DNA of 64,000 bases, taken from Niastella sp. GTDB taxonomy: Bacteria > Bacteroidota > Bacteroidia > Chitinophagales > Chitinophagaceae. The stretch lies in contig JADJVM010000008.1 in assembly GCA_016710595.1 (NCBI GenBank), positions 372,001 through 436,000 on the forward strand, written 5' to 3'. The notes under the pieces were generated by a model. The model was not told the origin of the DNA and did not search any database. It saw only the letters and a program-made list of their open reading frames with translations. The translations under genes were made by a program, and so were the position numbers. Below are positions 9,207-17,955 of this stretch, piece by piece; the stretch's first letter is position 1, and each line of letters opens with the position of its first letter.

Positions 9207-11600
9207 TTAATTTTTCATTTTTATTACAATGTGCAACGGGTTCCCATTATAATGTAATGGCAGGGAATAAAATGAATATTCCTTTTGATGATTAAAATAT
9301 GTGTGGCTGATATTTTTAAACTTTTTTCCATTTACCCATACCTGAATATTTTTATGCAAATCCAAAGTTGGTAACTGCAAACGGATTATCCGGTGGGCTG
9401 ATTTTTGAAAACTGCCAACTGATTTTATTTTTATTTCCATTTGTTCATCATCGCTTTTACCATAAAACTCCAGCAAGCCTGATGTTGGATATTTAGAATG
9501 CCCATCATCCAAATAACAGGTCCCATGGCTTTCCTGCTCAGCAGGATAATATAATAAATTTATATCGCTGCCATCATAGCCTGCAGTGGTTGTATAAATA
9601 AAATTCTCTTTGGGCTGCCATACCGGTATAAGGCTGCCTGCTTTTACAAAAATATTTTTTCCGGGGTCTTCAATATTTGCCGGTATAGTATATTGTTGTG
9701 TGCCAGCATATTTTTTTGCCGTATTAAAATCAAACCAATTTCCAGCAGGTAAATAAAGCGAAACAGAATCTGCTCCCGGCTGCAATACAGGAGCTACCAA
9801 TACGTTTTTGCCCCACATATACTCGTTTAGTATTGCTGAAGCTGTAGTATCATGTTGATAATAATAATACAATGGCGATACCAATGGCTCCCCTTTAGCC
9901 GCCTGCAAATAACCCATGGTATAATTATAAGGTAAAAATAGGTACCGCATATCAATAATTTTACGGGCCTGTGAGCGGTAAGGCTCGTCAAATAGTGCAG
10001 GTTCGCTGGGGAAGCTAAAGGTCATGGGATCTATATTATACAAAGCCGTTCCATGCGGCCTGAGAATGGGTGTAAATACAGCAAACTGAAGCCAGCGTAC
10101 ATATAATTCATGATCTCCTTTACCGCCGGCAAACCCACCTGCATCTGCATGAATATAAGGAACGCCACTCATGCTCATGCCCAGCATAATGGGAAGTTGT
10201 GCCCTTAATCCACTCCAGCTCCGGCTTACATCACCACTCCAGGGGAAAATACTGTACCGTTGTGTACCTGCAAAGCCACTTCGGTTTAAACTAAACAATC
10301 TTTTATTGGGATAATCTTTAGCAAATTTTTGATACAGCATTTTGGTCCAGGTATGTCCAAATACATTGTGTACTTCATCGGCGCCAAAAAGACGGTGAAA
10401 ACCTAAGTCTTTTAAATTATGCTGCAAGGCAGGCGGATGGTTTTCGGGTTCCCCCAGGTCGCCCCACCATCCTTGTACACCTATTTTCATTTGTAGTATA
10501 TGTTTCTTCCAAAACCAGTCCTGTGCATCTTTTCTAAATAAATCTAATAAACCAGCCGGGCCAAAGTAAAAGTTTTGGATAACAAAAGGATTGCCACTAC
10601 TATCTACCGCCTGGTATTTTCTGGATGCCCGGTCATTGAGCGTACCTTGCACAATATGCGGTTCTGTAATTAAAATTGTTTGTACATGATCCTTTGCAAA
10701 ATCCCTTATCATTTTAGCAGGATCGGGCCATTTTTTTTTATTCACCCATGCCAGGTTGCCCATGGTTCCTTTGATGCTATCGCCAAACCAAAATAAATCG
10801 AAGATCACAGCATCGAAAGGAATATGGTATTGCCTCATTAGTGAGGCAATGGATGTAACCTGTTGCTGGCTGGTATATCCAAAGCGGCTCATTAAATTTC
10901 CAAATGCCCAACGGGGCGGTATGGGTTGGGTGCCGGTGAGCTTAAAGTAGCTTTGTAAAATTTGAGGATAGGTATTGCCAAAAATGATAAAGGCATTCAG
11001 TTCACCGCTTACAAAACCTGCCTGGAAAACCTGGTCATTGGTTTTACCGATATCTGCAAAACCTTTTGAACCATTATCAAATAAAATAGCATAGCCCTGA
11101 TTGCTGGTGAAAAACGGAACAGAGTAATTTAAGTTATCGGCACCTTCTTCATATTGATACCAGGGATTGTTGTATAAATTAAAACGGTATCCCCTACGAT
11201 CCAATGGCAGCGCCCTTTCGCCTCCTCCATAAATTTTCTCACCAGGTGATAATGCAAAATTAAAACCCCGGTAACCCGGTTCATTAAAAGTAGAAAGCAA
11301 CCTTACATTTCCTATTGTAAAACCAGCGTTTGTTTTAAATTCTATTTTCAATTTATGAAAAAGCCAACTCGTATCGCCGGGTATATGCTGAGAAGCAAAT
11401 TGTATTGATAGAGGTGATTTTATAACAGCATCACTCACTTTTTCATCATGCCGGTATCCCTTGGGCAGGTATTTAATTTTAAGGATATTGTTTGCGTAAG
11501 CTGTAATGGTATATATCCCTTCAGTTGTTTTTACCATTGCGGGCTGTGCCATCACAAATCCTGAAAGCAATAATAAGATGGATAAGAAAAAAAACTTCAT
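9207..11600 (-). CDS. Glycoside hydrolase family 31 alpha-glucosidase
   Basis: A 797-aa secreted enzyme with a signal peptide (cleavage near MAQP, residue 19). The N-terminal galactose-mutarotase-like domain (about 20-220) is followed by the GH31 (beta/alpha)8 barrel (about 225-570) and C-terminal beta domains. The nucleophile is probably Asp381 in GWWGDLGEPE and the acid/base Asp457 in WSGD. Other family marks are FDLFWFGD at 268-274 and YIHADAGGF at 482-490. Likely substrates are alpha-linked glucans or xyloglucan-type oligosaccharides; family membership cannot decide between them. No SusC/SusD pair is nearby, so this is not part of an obvious polysaccharide utilisation locus. Confidence 0.93.
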   Translation of the reverse strand: MKFFFLSILLLLSGFVMAQPAMVKTTEGIYTITAYANNILKIKYLPKGYRHDEKVSDAVIKSPLSIQFASQHIPGDTSWLFHKLKIEFKTNAGFTIGNVRLLSTFNEPGYRGFNFALSPGEKIYGGGERALPLDRRGYRFNLYNNPWYQYEEGADNLNYSVPFFTSNQGYAILFDNGSKGFADIGKTNDQVFQAGFVSGELNAFIIFGNTYPQILQSYFKLTGTQPIPPRWAFGNLMSRFGYTSQQQVTSIASLMRQYHIPFDAVIFDLFWFGDSIKGTMGNLAWVNKKKWPDPAKMIRDFAKDHVQTILITEPHIVQGTLNDRASRKYQAVDSSGNPFVIQNFYFGPAGLLDLFRKDAQDWFWKKHILQMKIGVQGWWGDLGEPENHPPALQHNLKDLGFHRLFGADEVHNVFGHTWTKMLYQKFAKDYPNKRLFSLNRSGFAGTQRYSIFPWSGDVSRSWSGLRAQLPIMLGMSMSGVPYIHADAGGFAGGKGDHELYVRWLQFAVFTPILRPHGTALYNIDPMTFSFPSEPALFDEPYRSQARKIIDMRYLFLPYNYTMGYLQAAKGEPLVSPLYYYYQHDTTASAILNEYMWGKNVLVAPVLQPGADSVSLYLPAGNWFDFNTAKKYAGTQQYTIPANIEDPGKNIFVKAGSLIPVWQPKENFIYTTTAGYDGSDINLLYYPAEQESHGTCYLDDGHSKYPTSGLLEFYGKSDDEQMEIKIKSVGSFQKSAHRIIRLQLPTLDLHKNIQVWVNGKKFKNISHTYFNHQKEYSFYSLPLHYNGNPLHIVIKMKN

Positions 11601-11631
11601 ACGAATAAATTAAAGAGTACAATTTACTAAT

Positions 11632-11662
11632 AAAAAAACTCCGCAGAAATTCTGCGGAGTTT
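11632..11662 (-). terminator. Terminator of pnp
   Basis: A perfect 12-bp stem (11636-11647 with 11651-11662) with a 3-nt loop is followed on the minus strand by a T-run (plus-strand A at 11632-11638). It separates pnp from the GH31-prmA pair. Confidence 0.92.
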
Positions 11663-11699
11663 AAACCATTTATGATGCGTTCATTTTTTATTATGAAAT

Positions 11700-13835
11700 T
11701 TACTCTGGCCTGGGCGCTTGTTCAGGTTTTGGTAAGAGTGCTTTACGGCTCAGTTTAAATTTACCGGTTTTAGGATCTACTTCCAGCAATTTTACTTTTA
11801 CTTTTTCGCCTTCTTTAAAGATACCTTCCATACTGGGTAAACGCTTCCAGCTAATTTCGCTGATGTGTAATAAACCTTCTTTTTTAGGTAAGAATTCAAC
11901 AAAAGCACCAAATTCTTTAATGCTCTTAATGGTACCTTCATAAGAATCACCTACCACCGGAACTGCAGTAAGCCCTTTTATCCAGTCGAGCGCTTTTTGC
12001 AGGCTTTCTTTTTCTTTACTAAAAATACTTACTTCACCATACTCACCTACTTCTTCAATATTAATGGTGGTGCCGGTTTCTCTTTGTATTTCCTGTATTA
12101 CTTTACCACCGGGCCCTATTACCGCTCCAATGTATTCTTTATCAATTTTTATTTTTTCCATACGGGGAGCATGTGGTTTCACATCTGGCCGATGCTCAGG
12201 AACAACTTCGTACATGGCATTTAAAATATGTAAACGGCCTTTTTTAGCTTGTGCAAGTGCCTGGCGCATTACATCCATACTTAAACCATCTACTTTAATA
12301 TCCATTTGTACCCCGCAAATTCCATCCCGGGTACCGGTTACTTTAAAATCCATATCACCCAGGTGGTCTTCATCACCCAGGATATCGGTAAGTACCGCAA
12401 AATTTTCACCTTTTTTGATTAGTCCCATCGCTACGCCGCTCACATGTTTTTTTACCGGAACACCCGCATCCATTAAAGCCAATGAACCGGCACACACAGT
12501 TGCCATAGATGAGGAACCATTACTTTCCAGGATATCACTTACTACCCTTACGGTATATGCATAATCTTCACCGGGCATCATTTGCTTAAGAGAACGCATT
12601 GCCAGGTTACCATGCCCTACTTCTCTACGGCCCACACCCCGCATCATTTTTACTTCGCCGGTACTAAATGGTGGAAAATTATAGTGCAAGAAAAATTTAG
12701 AATAATTAGAAATTTGAGCGCTTTCTACCAGCAATTCATCTAAAGGGGTTCCTAAAGTAACGGATGTTAACGATTGGGTTTCACCTCTTGTAAATAAAGC
12801 GCTTCCGTGCGGAGAAGGTAATACATCTGCTTCTATGGCCAATTGGCGCACATCTTCTGTACCCCTGCCATCAAGCCTTTTACGGTCGTTCAAAATCATA
12901 TCTCTTACCACATTGTATTGTAATTCGCCAAAATAATGGCCAATTAGTGCTTTATCTTCATCAGGTAAATCTTCGCCTAAGAATTCTTTTAATTCTGTTT
13001 TAAGTGCATCAAACGCATTGCTACGATCGTGTTTTGTAGAAGCAGCAGATGCAATGGCATACATTTTATCTTTTGCAAATGCAATGATTTTTTCATCGAG
13101 GCTTTCATTGCGGTAAGGCTTTGTATATTCTCTTTTGGTAGCAGAACCCACCAAATCCCTTAAATCTTCCTGTGCTTTAATATGGCTTTTTATGGCAGTA
13201 TGAGCCAGTTCTATGGCTTTTACCAGGTCTTCTTCCTGGCATTCTTTGGCTTCGCCTTCTACCATCATAATATTTTTATCGGTAGCGGCAATAAGAAACT
13301 CCAGGTCGCTCTTAGCCATTTGGCTACGAGTGGGGTTTACAATCATTTGGCCATCTACCCTGCCAATCCTTACTTCAGAAATAATTTCCTGGATGGGAAT
13401 ATCAGAAACAGCCAATGCAGCAGAGGCAGCAAGGCAGGCCAAAGAATCTGGCATTACTTCTGCATCAGAAGAAATAAGGCTTACCAAAACCTGTACATCG
13501 CATAAATAATCATCGGGAAATAAAGGACGGAGTGCCCGGTCAATCAGGCGTGACGTCAATACTTCATAATCATTTAGCCGGGCTTCTCTTTTAAAGAATG
13601 ATCCGGGGATACGCCCGGCTGATGCAAATTTTTCCTGGTAATCTACTGACAATGGGAAAAACGATTGGCCTTCCCTGGGTTCTTTGTTGGCTACAACAGT
13701 AGCTAAAATAATACAATTTCCCTGGCGCACGGTAACGGCACCATCTGCCTGGCGGGCAAGCTTACCGGTTTCAATCGTAACCGTGCGGCCTTCACCAATA
13801 TCAAATGAAATTGATTTTGCTTGTAAAAATGACAT
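11700..13835 (-). CDS. pnp: Polyribonucleotide nucleotidyltransferase (PNPase)
   Basis: A 711-aa 3'-to-5' phosphorolytic exoribonuclease of the RNA degradosome type. Domains run in the usual order: first RNase PH core, alpha-helical linker, second RNase PH core with the FTRGETQ and GREVGHG regions, a KH domain containing IGAVIGPGGKVIQEI, and a C-terminal S1 domain containing IKEFGAFVEFLP. The frame extends 20 codons further upstream to 13895. I place the start at the ATG at 13835 (MSFLQAKSI) because the extension is not family-like and overlaps the leader hairpins. It follows rpsO in the same orientation, as in many bacteria. Confidence 0.96.
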   Translation of the reverse strand: MSFLQAKSISFDIGEGRTVTIETGKLARQADGAVTVRQGNCIILATVVANKEPREGQSFFPLSVDYQEKFASAGRIPGSFFKREARLNDYEVLTSRLIDRALRPLFPDDYLCDVQVLVSLISSDAEVMPDSLACLAASAALAVSDIPIQEIISEVRIGRVDGQMIVNPTRSQMAKSDLEFLIAATDKNIMMVEGEAKECQEEDLVKAIELAHTAIKSHIKAQEDLRDLVGSATKREYTKPYRNESLDEKIIAFAKDKMYAIASAASTKHDRSNAFDALKTELKEFLGEDLPDEDKALIGHYFGELQYNVVRDMILNDRKRLDGRGTEDVRQLAIEADVLPSPHGSALFTRGETQSLTSVTLGTPLDELLVESAQISNYSKFFLHYNFPPFSTGEVKMMRGVGRREVGHGNLAMRSLKQMMPGEDYAYTVRVVSDILESNGSSSMATVCAGSLALMDAGVPVKKHVSGVAMGLIKKGENFAVLTDILGDEDHLGDMDFKVTGTRDGICGVQMDIKVDGLSMDVMRQALAQAKKGRLHILNAMYEVVPEHRPDVKPHAPRMEKIKIDKEYIGAVIGPGGKVIQEIQRETGTTINIEEVGEYGEVSIFSKEKESLQKALDWIKGLTAVPVVGDSYEGTIKSIKEFGAFVEFLPKKEGLLHISEISWKRLPSMEGIFKEGEKVKVKLLEVDPKTGKFKLSRKALLPKPEQAPRPE

Positions 13836-13850
13836 ATAAAAATAGTTTAA

Positions 13851-13930
13851 GCCGGCATGATAACCGGCAAATGAGTTGATGTGTAAAACGGGCAATTCCC
13901 AACGATTAGAAATAAATCAGTTGGGAATTG
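13851..13930 (-). promoter_or_regulatory. Two hairpins in the rpsO-pnp intergenic leader
   Basis: On the minus strand an 11-bp perfect stem (CAATTCCCAAC with GTTGGGAATTG, plus-strand arms 13893-13903 and 13920-13930, 16-nt loop) precedes a 5-bp GC stem (13851-13855 with 13864-13868) that ends 16 nt before the pnp ATG. In E. coli the rpsO-pnp interval holds an RNase III hairpin through which PNPase represses itself. A similar role here is inference. The large hairpin could instead protect or end the rpsO transcript, although no T-run follows. Confidence 0.55.
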
Positions 13931-13956
13931 ATATGAATTACATAATTGTGTTTTAA

Positions 13957-14229
13957 TTATTTGCGGAGGCCTAATTTTTCAATTAATGCCCTGTAGCCGG
14001 TAAGATTATGCTTGCTTAAATAACTCAATAATCTTTTGCGCTGACCAACCATCATCATCAACCCTCTTTGAGAAGAGAAATCTTTTTTGTTGGTTTTTAA
14101 ATGGTCAGAAATGTGGTTGATACGCTCAGTTAACAGCGCTACCTGGCCTTCAATAGACCCGGTATTAGTGGCTTTTCCACCAAACTCACTGAAAATCTTC
14201 GCTTTTTTTTCGATTGTTAAATGCGACAT
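13957..14229 (-). CDS. rpsO: 30S ribosomal protein S15
   Basis: A 90-aa protein with the full S15 pattern: GSIEGQVALLTERINHISDHL, the H-K--DFSSQRGL region, and LLSYLSKHNLTGYRALIEKLGLRK at the end. S15 binds the central domain of 16S rRNA early in 30S assembly. The frame is open upstream to 14388, but the ATG at 14229 (MSHLTIEKK) gives the normal family length and lies 49 nt after a TAnnTTTG element. Confidence 0.97.
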   Translation of the reverse strand: MSHLTIEKKAKIFSEFGGKATNTGSIEGQVALLTERINHISDHLKTNKKDFSSQRGLMMMVGQRKRLLSYLSKHNLTGYRALIEKLGLRK

Positions 14230-14278
14230 TTGTTTGTTTTTTAAAACGGTGTGTTTTATTCTTTTTATTAATTGGCTG

Positions 14279-14286
14279 CAAAAGTA
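14279..14286 (-). promoter_or_regulatory. -7 element for rpsO
   Basis: TACTTTTG on the minus strand matches TAnnTTTG. The leader would be about 40 nt, long enough for the translational feedback by S15 known in other bacteria, though no specific structure is recognised. Confidence 0.55.
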
Positions 14287-14477
14287 GTACAAATAATTGA
14301 AATCATTTGATTTAATACCGATTAATTTACCCAATTTAAGAAAATTTAATACGCCTCCTGCCCCTGTTCCTGTTATCGGCACTTTCATTAAAATATTAAT
14401 AATATAATAGGTAGGTTGTTGCCTTAGGATTGCATAGATGGGATGATATCCATTGTTTTAAGATAAATTAAGTTTAT

Positions 14478-15581
14478 TTGCTAAAAAAACGATTGGCCCG
14501 GCTATACTTTACAGTTACGAACGACCTAAGTTATGATCAACGGATGGCCCGTATATGTAATAGCCTGGCCGAAGCCGGTTACCGGGTGACTTTAGTAGGA
14601 CGAAAAATGAAAAATTCGATACCCCTAACCGATAGAATATTTGAACAAAAGCGCCTGGCCTGCTTTTTTAATAAAGGGAAGTTATTTTATGCAGAGTACA
14701 ATTTTAGGTTATTTATATTCTTGTTGTTTAAAAAAATGGATGGGATTTGTGCCATAGATTTAGATACCATACTACCCTGCCTGCTGGTTTCAAAAATTAA
14801 AAATGTAAAACGTATTTATGATGCCCATGAGTTGTTTTGCGAAATGAAGGAAGTGGTAAGCCGTCCCAGGATTTATAAAGCCTGGAAATGGATAGAGAGA
14901 AAAACAGTTCCCCGGTTTCAATATGGCTATACCGTAAATGAAACAATTGCACATATTTTTCAAAATGAGTATGGCCGAAATTACGAAGTGATACGGAATA
15001 TGCCCTTACTACAGCCATCTATTACGAAAGCAACCAGGGAAAAATTTATTTTATACCAGGGAGCCGTAAATGAAGGAAGAAGTTTTGAAACCCTGGTGCC
15101 TGCCATGAGAAATGTGCCTGCCAAATTAGTTATTTGTGGTGATGGAAATTTTATGGAGCAAACAAAAGCATTGGTAATAAAATATGGGCTGGAAGATAAA
15201 GTGATTTTTAATGGTATGCTTACTCCTGAAACACTCCGTTCTATAAACCAAAAAGCATTTATCGGTATCACAATCTTTGAAAATAATGGTGACAGTAACT
15301 ATTATTCTTTGGCAAACAGGTTTTTTGATTATATGCATGCAGGCATTCCGCAGCTATGTGTTGACTACCCGGAATACCATAAAATAAATGCTGAATATGA
15401 AGTGGCTCTTTTAATTCCAGATGTGTCTGAACAATCTATTTCAGTCGCCTTAAATAAATTGCTTGATGAAAATGAATACTGGGAAAAGTTGCATCAAAAC
15501 TGCATCAAAGCATCGAACGTACTAAACTGGCAACAGGAAGAAATTAAATTAAATCAATTTTATAAAAATATTTTTGGATAA
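14478..15581 (+). CDS. GT-B glycosyltransferase, family 4-like (first of a pair)
   Basis: A 367-aa cytoplasmic protein starting at TTG (MLKKRLARLYFTV). The N-terminal half has the GT-B acceptor-side pattern (TNDLSYDQRMARICNSLAEAGY, then VTLVGRK). The C-terminal half has the nucleotide-sugar-binding pattern: ILYQGAVNEGR, KLVICGDGNF, KVIFNGMLTPE and the FDYMHAGIPQLCVDYPEY region at about 277-294. It probably adds a sugar to a surface polysaccharide, lipid or glycoprotein. It overlaps the next glycosyltransferase by 8 nt, so they are translationally coupled and probably act in the same pathway. Donor and acceptor are unknown. Confidence 0.85.
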   Translation: MLKKRLARLYFTVTNDLSYDQRMARICNSLAEAGYRVTLVGRKMKNSIPLTDRIFEQKRLACFFNKGKLFYAEYNFRLFIFLLFKKMDGICAIDLDTILPCLLVSKIKNVKRIYDAHELFCEMKEVVSRPRIYKAWKWIERKTVPRFQYGYTVNETIAHIFQNEYGRNYEVIRNMPLLQPSITKATREKFILYQGAVNEGRSFETLVPAMRNVPAKLVICGDGNFMEQTKALVIKYGLEDKVIFNGMLTPETLRSINQKAFIGITIFENNGDSNYYSLANRFFDYMHAGIPQLCVDYPEYHKINAEYEVALLIPDVSEQSISVALNKLLDENEYWEKLHQNCIKASNVLNWQQEEIKLNQFYKNIFG

Positions 15582-16692
15582 GCACTTACACATAATAAGC
15601 CATGACGTGCCCTGGCCTGCCGACTATGGCGGTGTAATTGATATTTATAACTGTATTGTGTCGCTACATAGCCTGGGTATTAAAATCCATTTACACTGCT
15701 TTACCAAAAACCGAAAACCACAGCCACACCTGGAACAATTTTGTAAGAGCGTTCATTATTATCAACGTAAAGTGCCGGTAAGTGGAATTGCCTTACAATT
15801 ACCCTTTATTGTAAGTTCCAGAATGAGTAGCACATTAATAGATGAATTGAAGAAAGATGATTACCCTATTTTAATAGAAGGAGTTCATTGCAGTTACCTT
15901 GTTTATAAAAATATATTTGCCGGCAGAAAAATTTTCCTGCGTCCTTTTAATATAGAACAACAGTATTATGCCAACCTGGCGGCATTTGAAAAAAACTTTT
16001 TAAAACGCCAATATTATTTACAGGAAAGCAGGTTGCTGATTAAATATGAAAATAAAATAGATAGAAATTTGCCCCTGCTGTGTTTAAGCAAAACCGATCA
16101 AAAATTTTTTACCGAAAAGTTATTTAGCCAGACCCGTTTCTTACCCGTTTTTTTACCCTGGCAAACAGTAAAATCAAAAACGGGTGTGGGGGCCTACTGT
16201 TTATACCATGGTAACCTATCAATAAATGAAAATGAAAAAGCTGCCACCTGGTTATTAAAAAATGTATTTAAACATATTGATATCCCATTCATCATTGCAG
16301 GCAAAAAACCATCTGCACAATTGATTGCAGCAGTATCACAAATACCTCATGCAAGCCTGGTAGCAAACCCGGGTAATGAACAATTGCAGGAACTCATTGA
16401 AGATGCCCAAATAAATATTTTACCTTCTTTTAATACCACCGGTGTAAAATTAAAATTGCTGAATGCACTGTTTAATGGCAGGCATTGCGTAACCAATGAA
16501 GCAGGTGTAGCGGGGTCGGGGCTGGGAAATATTACGACGATAGCAGATAGCCCCAAGTCGTTTGAAGCACAAATTCAAAAACTTATTACGGTTGAATTTT
16601 CTGAAGAAGATAAAAATAAAAGAGCTGCTATTTTATATTCGTTATATAATAATAACAGCAATGCTGGCACCCTTTATGGATGGTTATTATAA
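15574..16692 (+). CDS. GT-B glycosyltransferase (second of the pair)
   Basis: A 372-aa protein starting at TTG (MDKHLHIISHDVPWP), inside the 3' end of the preceding gene. The N-terminus has the ADYGGVIDIYNCIVSLHSLG motif of GT4-like enzymes. The C-terminal half has CLYHGNLSINEN, FIIAGKKPS, and ILPSFNTTGVKLKLLNALF followed by HCVTNEAGVAG at about 290-320, which corresponds to the donor-binding loop. Both genes of this pair use TTG, which together with the overlap suggests modest expression. The DNA after this gene is decayed and leads into the accessory island. Confidence 0.82.
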   Translation: MDKHLHIISHDVPWPADYGGVIDIYNCIVSLHSLGIKIHLHCFTKNRKPQPHLEQFCKSVHYYQRKVPVSGIALQLPFIVSSRMSSTLIDELKKDDYPILIEGVHCSYLVYKNIFAGRKIFLRPFNIEQQYYANLAAFEKNFLKRQYYLQESRLLIKYENKIDRNLPLLCLSKTDQKFFTEKLFSQTRFLPVFLPWQTVKSKTGVGAYCLYHGNLSINENEKAATWLLKNVFKHIDIPFIIAGKKPSAQLIAAVSQIPHASLVANPGNEQLQELIEDAQINILPSFNTTGVKLKLLNALFNGRHCVTNEAGVAGSGLGNITTIADSPKSFEAQIQKLITVEFSEEDKNKRAAILYSLYNNNSNAGTLYGWLL

Positions 16693-17020
16693 GTAAATAT
16701 AGTTTACCAATTAAATGATCTTAACTGATGGCAGCTTCTTCACAGTTTATATAAAACAGTGTTGTTGCCTTAACGCTGGATGAAAGAATAAACATCAGTT
16801 CCCGATAAATTTCGAGATTCTCTGTTTATCTTTTGTGCAGGTTCGGTTAATTCTTACAAATTCCGATACTGAAGGTGAGGATGCATACATTTATGGGATG
16901 CATACCAGGCTCCGCTGGAGCTGAAATATCTTTATTAAACTGTAATACTAAAAATGAGCTCTTTATTATAAATTTATTCCAGCAAATTCGGTATGCCGGC
17001 TTTTTCAGCAGCATTGTTGG
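16693..17020. other. Non-coding, decayed stretch before the island
   Basis: About 330 bp without a credible ORF. It contains a short direct repeat GATGCATAC (about 16879 and 16898) and a small hairpin GCTCC-GCT-GGAGC (near 16910-16922), a form seen in interspersed intergenic repeats of Bacteroidota. I see no promoter or terminator of quality. It is probably debris from earlier insertions. Confidence 0.4.
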
Positions 17021-17263
17021 TTAAGGCGAGCCATTGCAGATGTAGGATTGATGTTTGTAGCCTATAACCTGCGCAGGCTAATGAACATTATAGATAAAAA
17101 CAGCTTCCAAAAGTTCCTGAAAGAACTTGTACTGTTATTTTTCACTGAAACAGCCTTTTTAAAGACAATAAGAGCCTTTTTAAAACCTGATAATTTAATA
17201 AATCACCTGCTGAAAATTAATTACACATCAGCAAACAACTACGTTAAATTCAATTATATTTGA
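17021..17263 (+). pseudogene. C-terminal fragment of a DDE transposase (IS1182/IS5-like)
   Basis: The frame from 17021 reads LRRAIADVGLMFVAYNLRRL and then MNIIDK, the typical C-terminal end of DDE transposases of the IS1182/IS5 group, and stops at 17261-17263. Nothing upstream encodes the catalytic DDE residues, so only a remnant remains. Its last 69 bp lie inside the 104-bp direct repeat (17195-17298), which therefore represents the right end of this element. The family name is by eye; the C-terminal motif is shared by several IS families. Confidence 0.6.
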
Positions 17264-17298
17264 TTAAGAAACGGTAGTTTTTAGACGAACTGACGTTG
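17195..17298 (+). repeat. Left copy of 104-bp direct repeat flanking the island
   Basis: From TTAATAAATCACC to ACGTTG this segment matches 26143-26246 at 102 of 104 positions. It comprises the last codons of the transposase remnant and about 35 bp of downstream DNA. At its right end lies a perfect small palindrome, TGACGT-tgt-ACGTCA (17291-17305), absent from the other copy. The two copies are in the same orientation and 8948 bp apart. Confidence 0.9.
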
Positions 17299-17366
17299 TA
17301 CGTCACCCTATTGAACATCCTACACATATACAAGCATCCATGACTTTGCCGACACGACCCCACGCT

Positions 17367-17432
17367 ATTTTTAGCACATTGCAAGGCACACAAAACCCCG
17401 ACACAAAGCCAACCTTGCAAAGAGCTAAAAAT
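17367..17432 (+). repeat. Bipartite stem-loop element, left copy
   Basis: An outer stem of 9 bp (ATTTTTAGC at 17367-17375 with GCTAAAAAT at 17424-17432) and an inner stem of 8 bp (TTGCAAGG at 17379-17386 with CCTTGCAA at 17413-17420) are separated by a symmetric 3x3 internal loop (ACA opposite AGA). The 26-nt apical loop is rich in CACACAAA. The same element, with a different outer stem, occurs at 25241-25301 on the other side of the defence operon. Confidence 0.8.
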
Positions 17433-17440
17433 GCCAACGC

Positions 17441-17599
17441 ACAGCCCACCGCACCCCGGCTGACGGAATTCTTATCGGCTTCAACAAAATACATCAGCAA
17501 ATAACTTTGCTCAACACCAAAGCCCACCCACCACCCACGGCTGACGAATATCTATGAACATTATGTTGAAAACTTCAGCAACAAATCTTTGCTCAACAG
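17441..17599 (+). repeat. Imperfect tandem duplication upstream of the Xre gene
   Basis: Two units of about 80 bp (about 17441-17518 and 17519-17599) share the blocks AGCCCACC, CGGCTGACG, TCAGCAA and CTTTGCTCAACA at offsets of 78-82 bp, with diverged sequence between. The stretch carries no credible gene. It forms the upstream region of the defence operon and could hold regulatory sites. Confidence 0.6.
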
Positions 17600-17615
17600 G
17601 GCGACAGTTTATAAA

Positions 17616-17634
17616 TTTGACAAATTATGTCAAA
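17616..17634 (+). promoter_or_regulatory. Putative Xre operator palindrome
   Basis: TTTGACA and TGTCAAA, perfect 7-bp inverted arms, flank AATTA. The site ends 15 nt before the start codon of the Xre gene, where binding would block transcription or initiation. Autoregulation by the adjacent HTH protein is the natural reading and is inference. Confidence 0.6.
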
Positions 17635-17649
17635 ATACAATCGTTCAAA

Positions 17650-17955
17650 ATGGACAGCTTAGGCGACACAATACGGAAACTTAGAGAGGACAAGGAATTG
17701 CCCTTGCGGACAGTTGCCGCTTTCCTTGACATTGACCAAGCCATTCTTAGCAAAATTGAGAGAGGACAACGAAAGCCGACAAGAGAACAAGTAGTGAAAT
17801 TGGCTGAGTATTTTAAAGTAAAAGAAAATGATTTGTTAGTAGCCTGGCTCTCTGACAAATTGGTTTACGAAGTGGAAGACGAGGATATGGCATTGAAGGC
17901 TTTGCAACTGGCAGAAGAGAAGGTTAAATACATGGCAAAAAATAAAGGGAAATAA
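17650..17955 (+). CDS. Xre-family HTH transcriptional regulator
   Basis: A 101-aa protein made almost entirely of a lambda-Cro/C1 type helix-turn-helix (residues about 3-60: LGDTIRKLREDKELPLRTVA, AILSKIERGQRKPTREQVV) plus a charged helical tail. Such small regulators commonly control restriction-modification and defence operons so that nuclease or effector expression lags behind protection. The frame is open back to 17554, but the ATG at 17650 (MDSLGDTI) gives the usual domain start and leaves the palindrome at 17616-17634 outside the gene. The stop overlaps the start of the SIR2 gene by 1 nt (TAATG). Confidence 0.88.
   Translation: MDSLGDTIRKLREDKELPLRTVAAFLDIDQAILSKIERGQRKPTREQVVKLAEYFKVKENDLLVAWLSDKLVYEVEDEDMALKALQLAEEKVKYMAKNKGK

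Noticed and set aside
12064..13509. Plus-strand ORFs opposite pnp
   Set aside because: Antisense shadows of a well-conserved gene with no coding character of their own.
13836..13895. 20-codon N-terminal extension of PNPase
   Set aside because: It is not conserved in the family and covers the leader hairpin; MSFLQAKSI at 13835 is the natural start.
14230..14388. 53-codon extension of ribosomal protein S15
   Set aside because: S15 is about 90 aa; the extension covers the promoter.
17303..17527. Minus-strand ORF of 74 codons in the island upstream region
   Set aside because: Composition is odd (Cys- and Val-rich), it overlaps the stem-loop element and tandem duplication, and there is no start context or homology.
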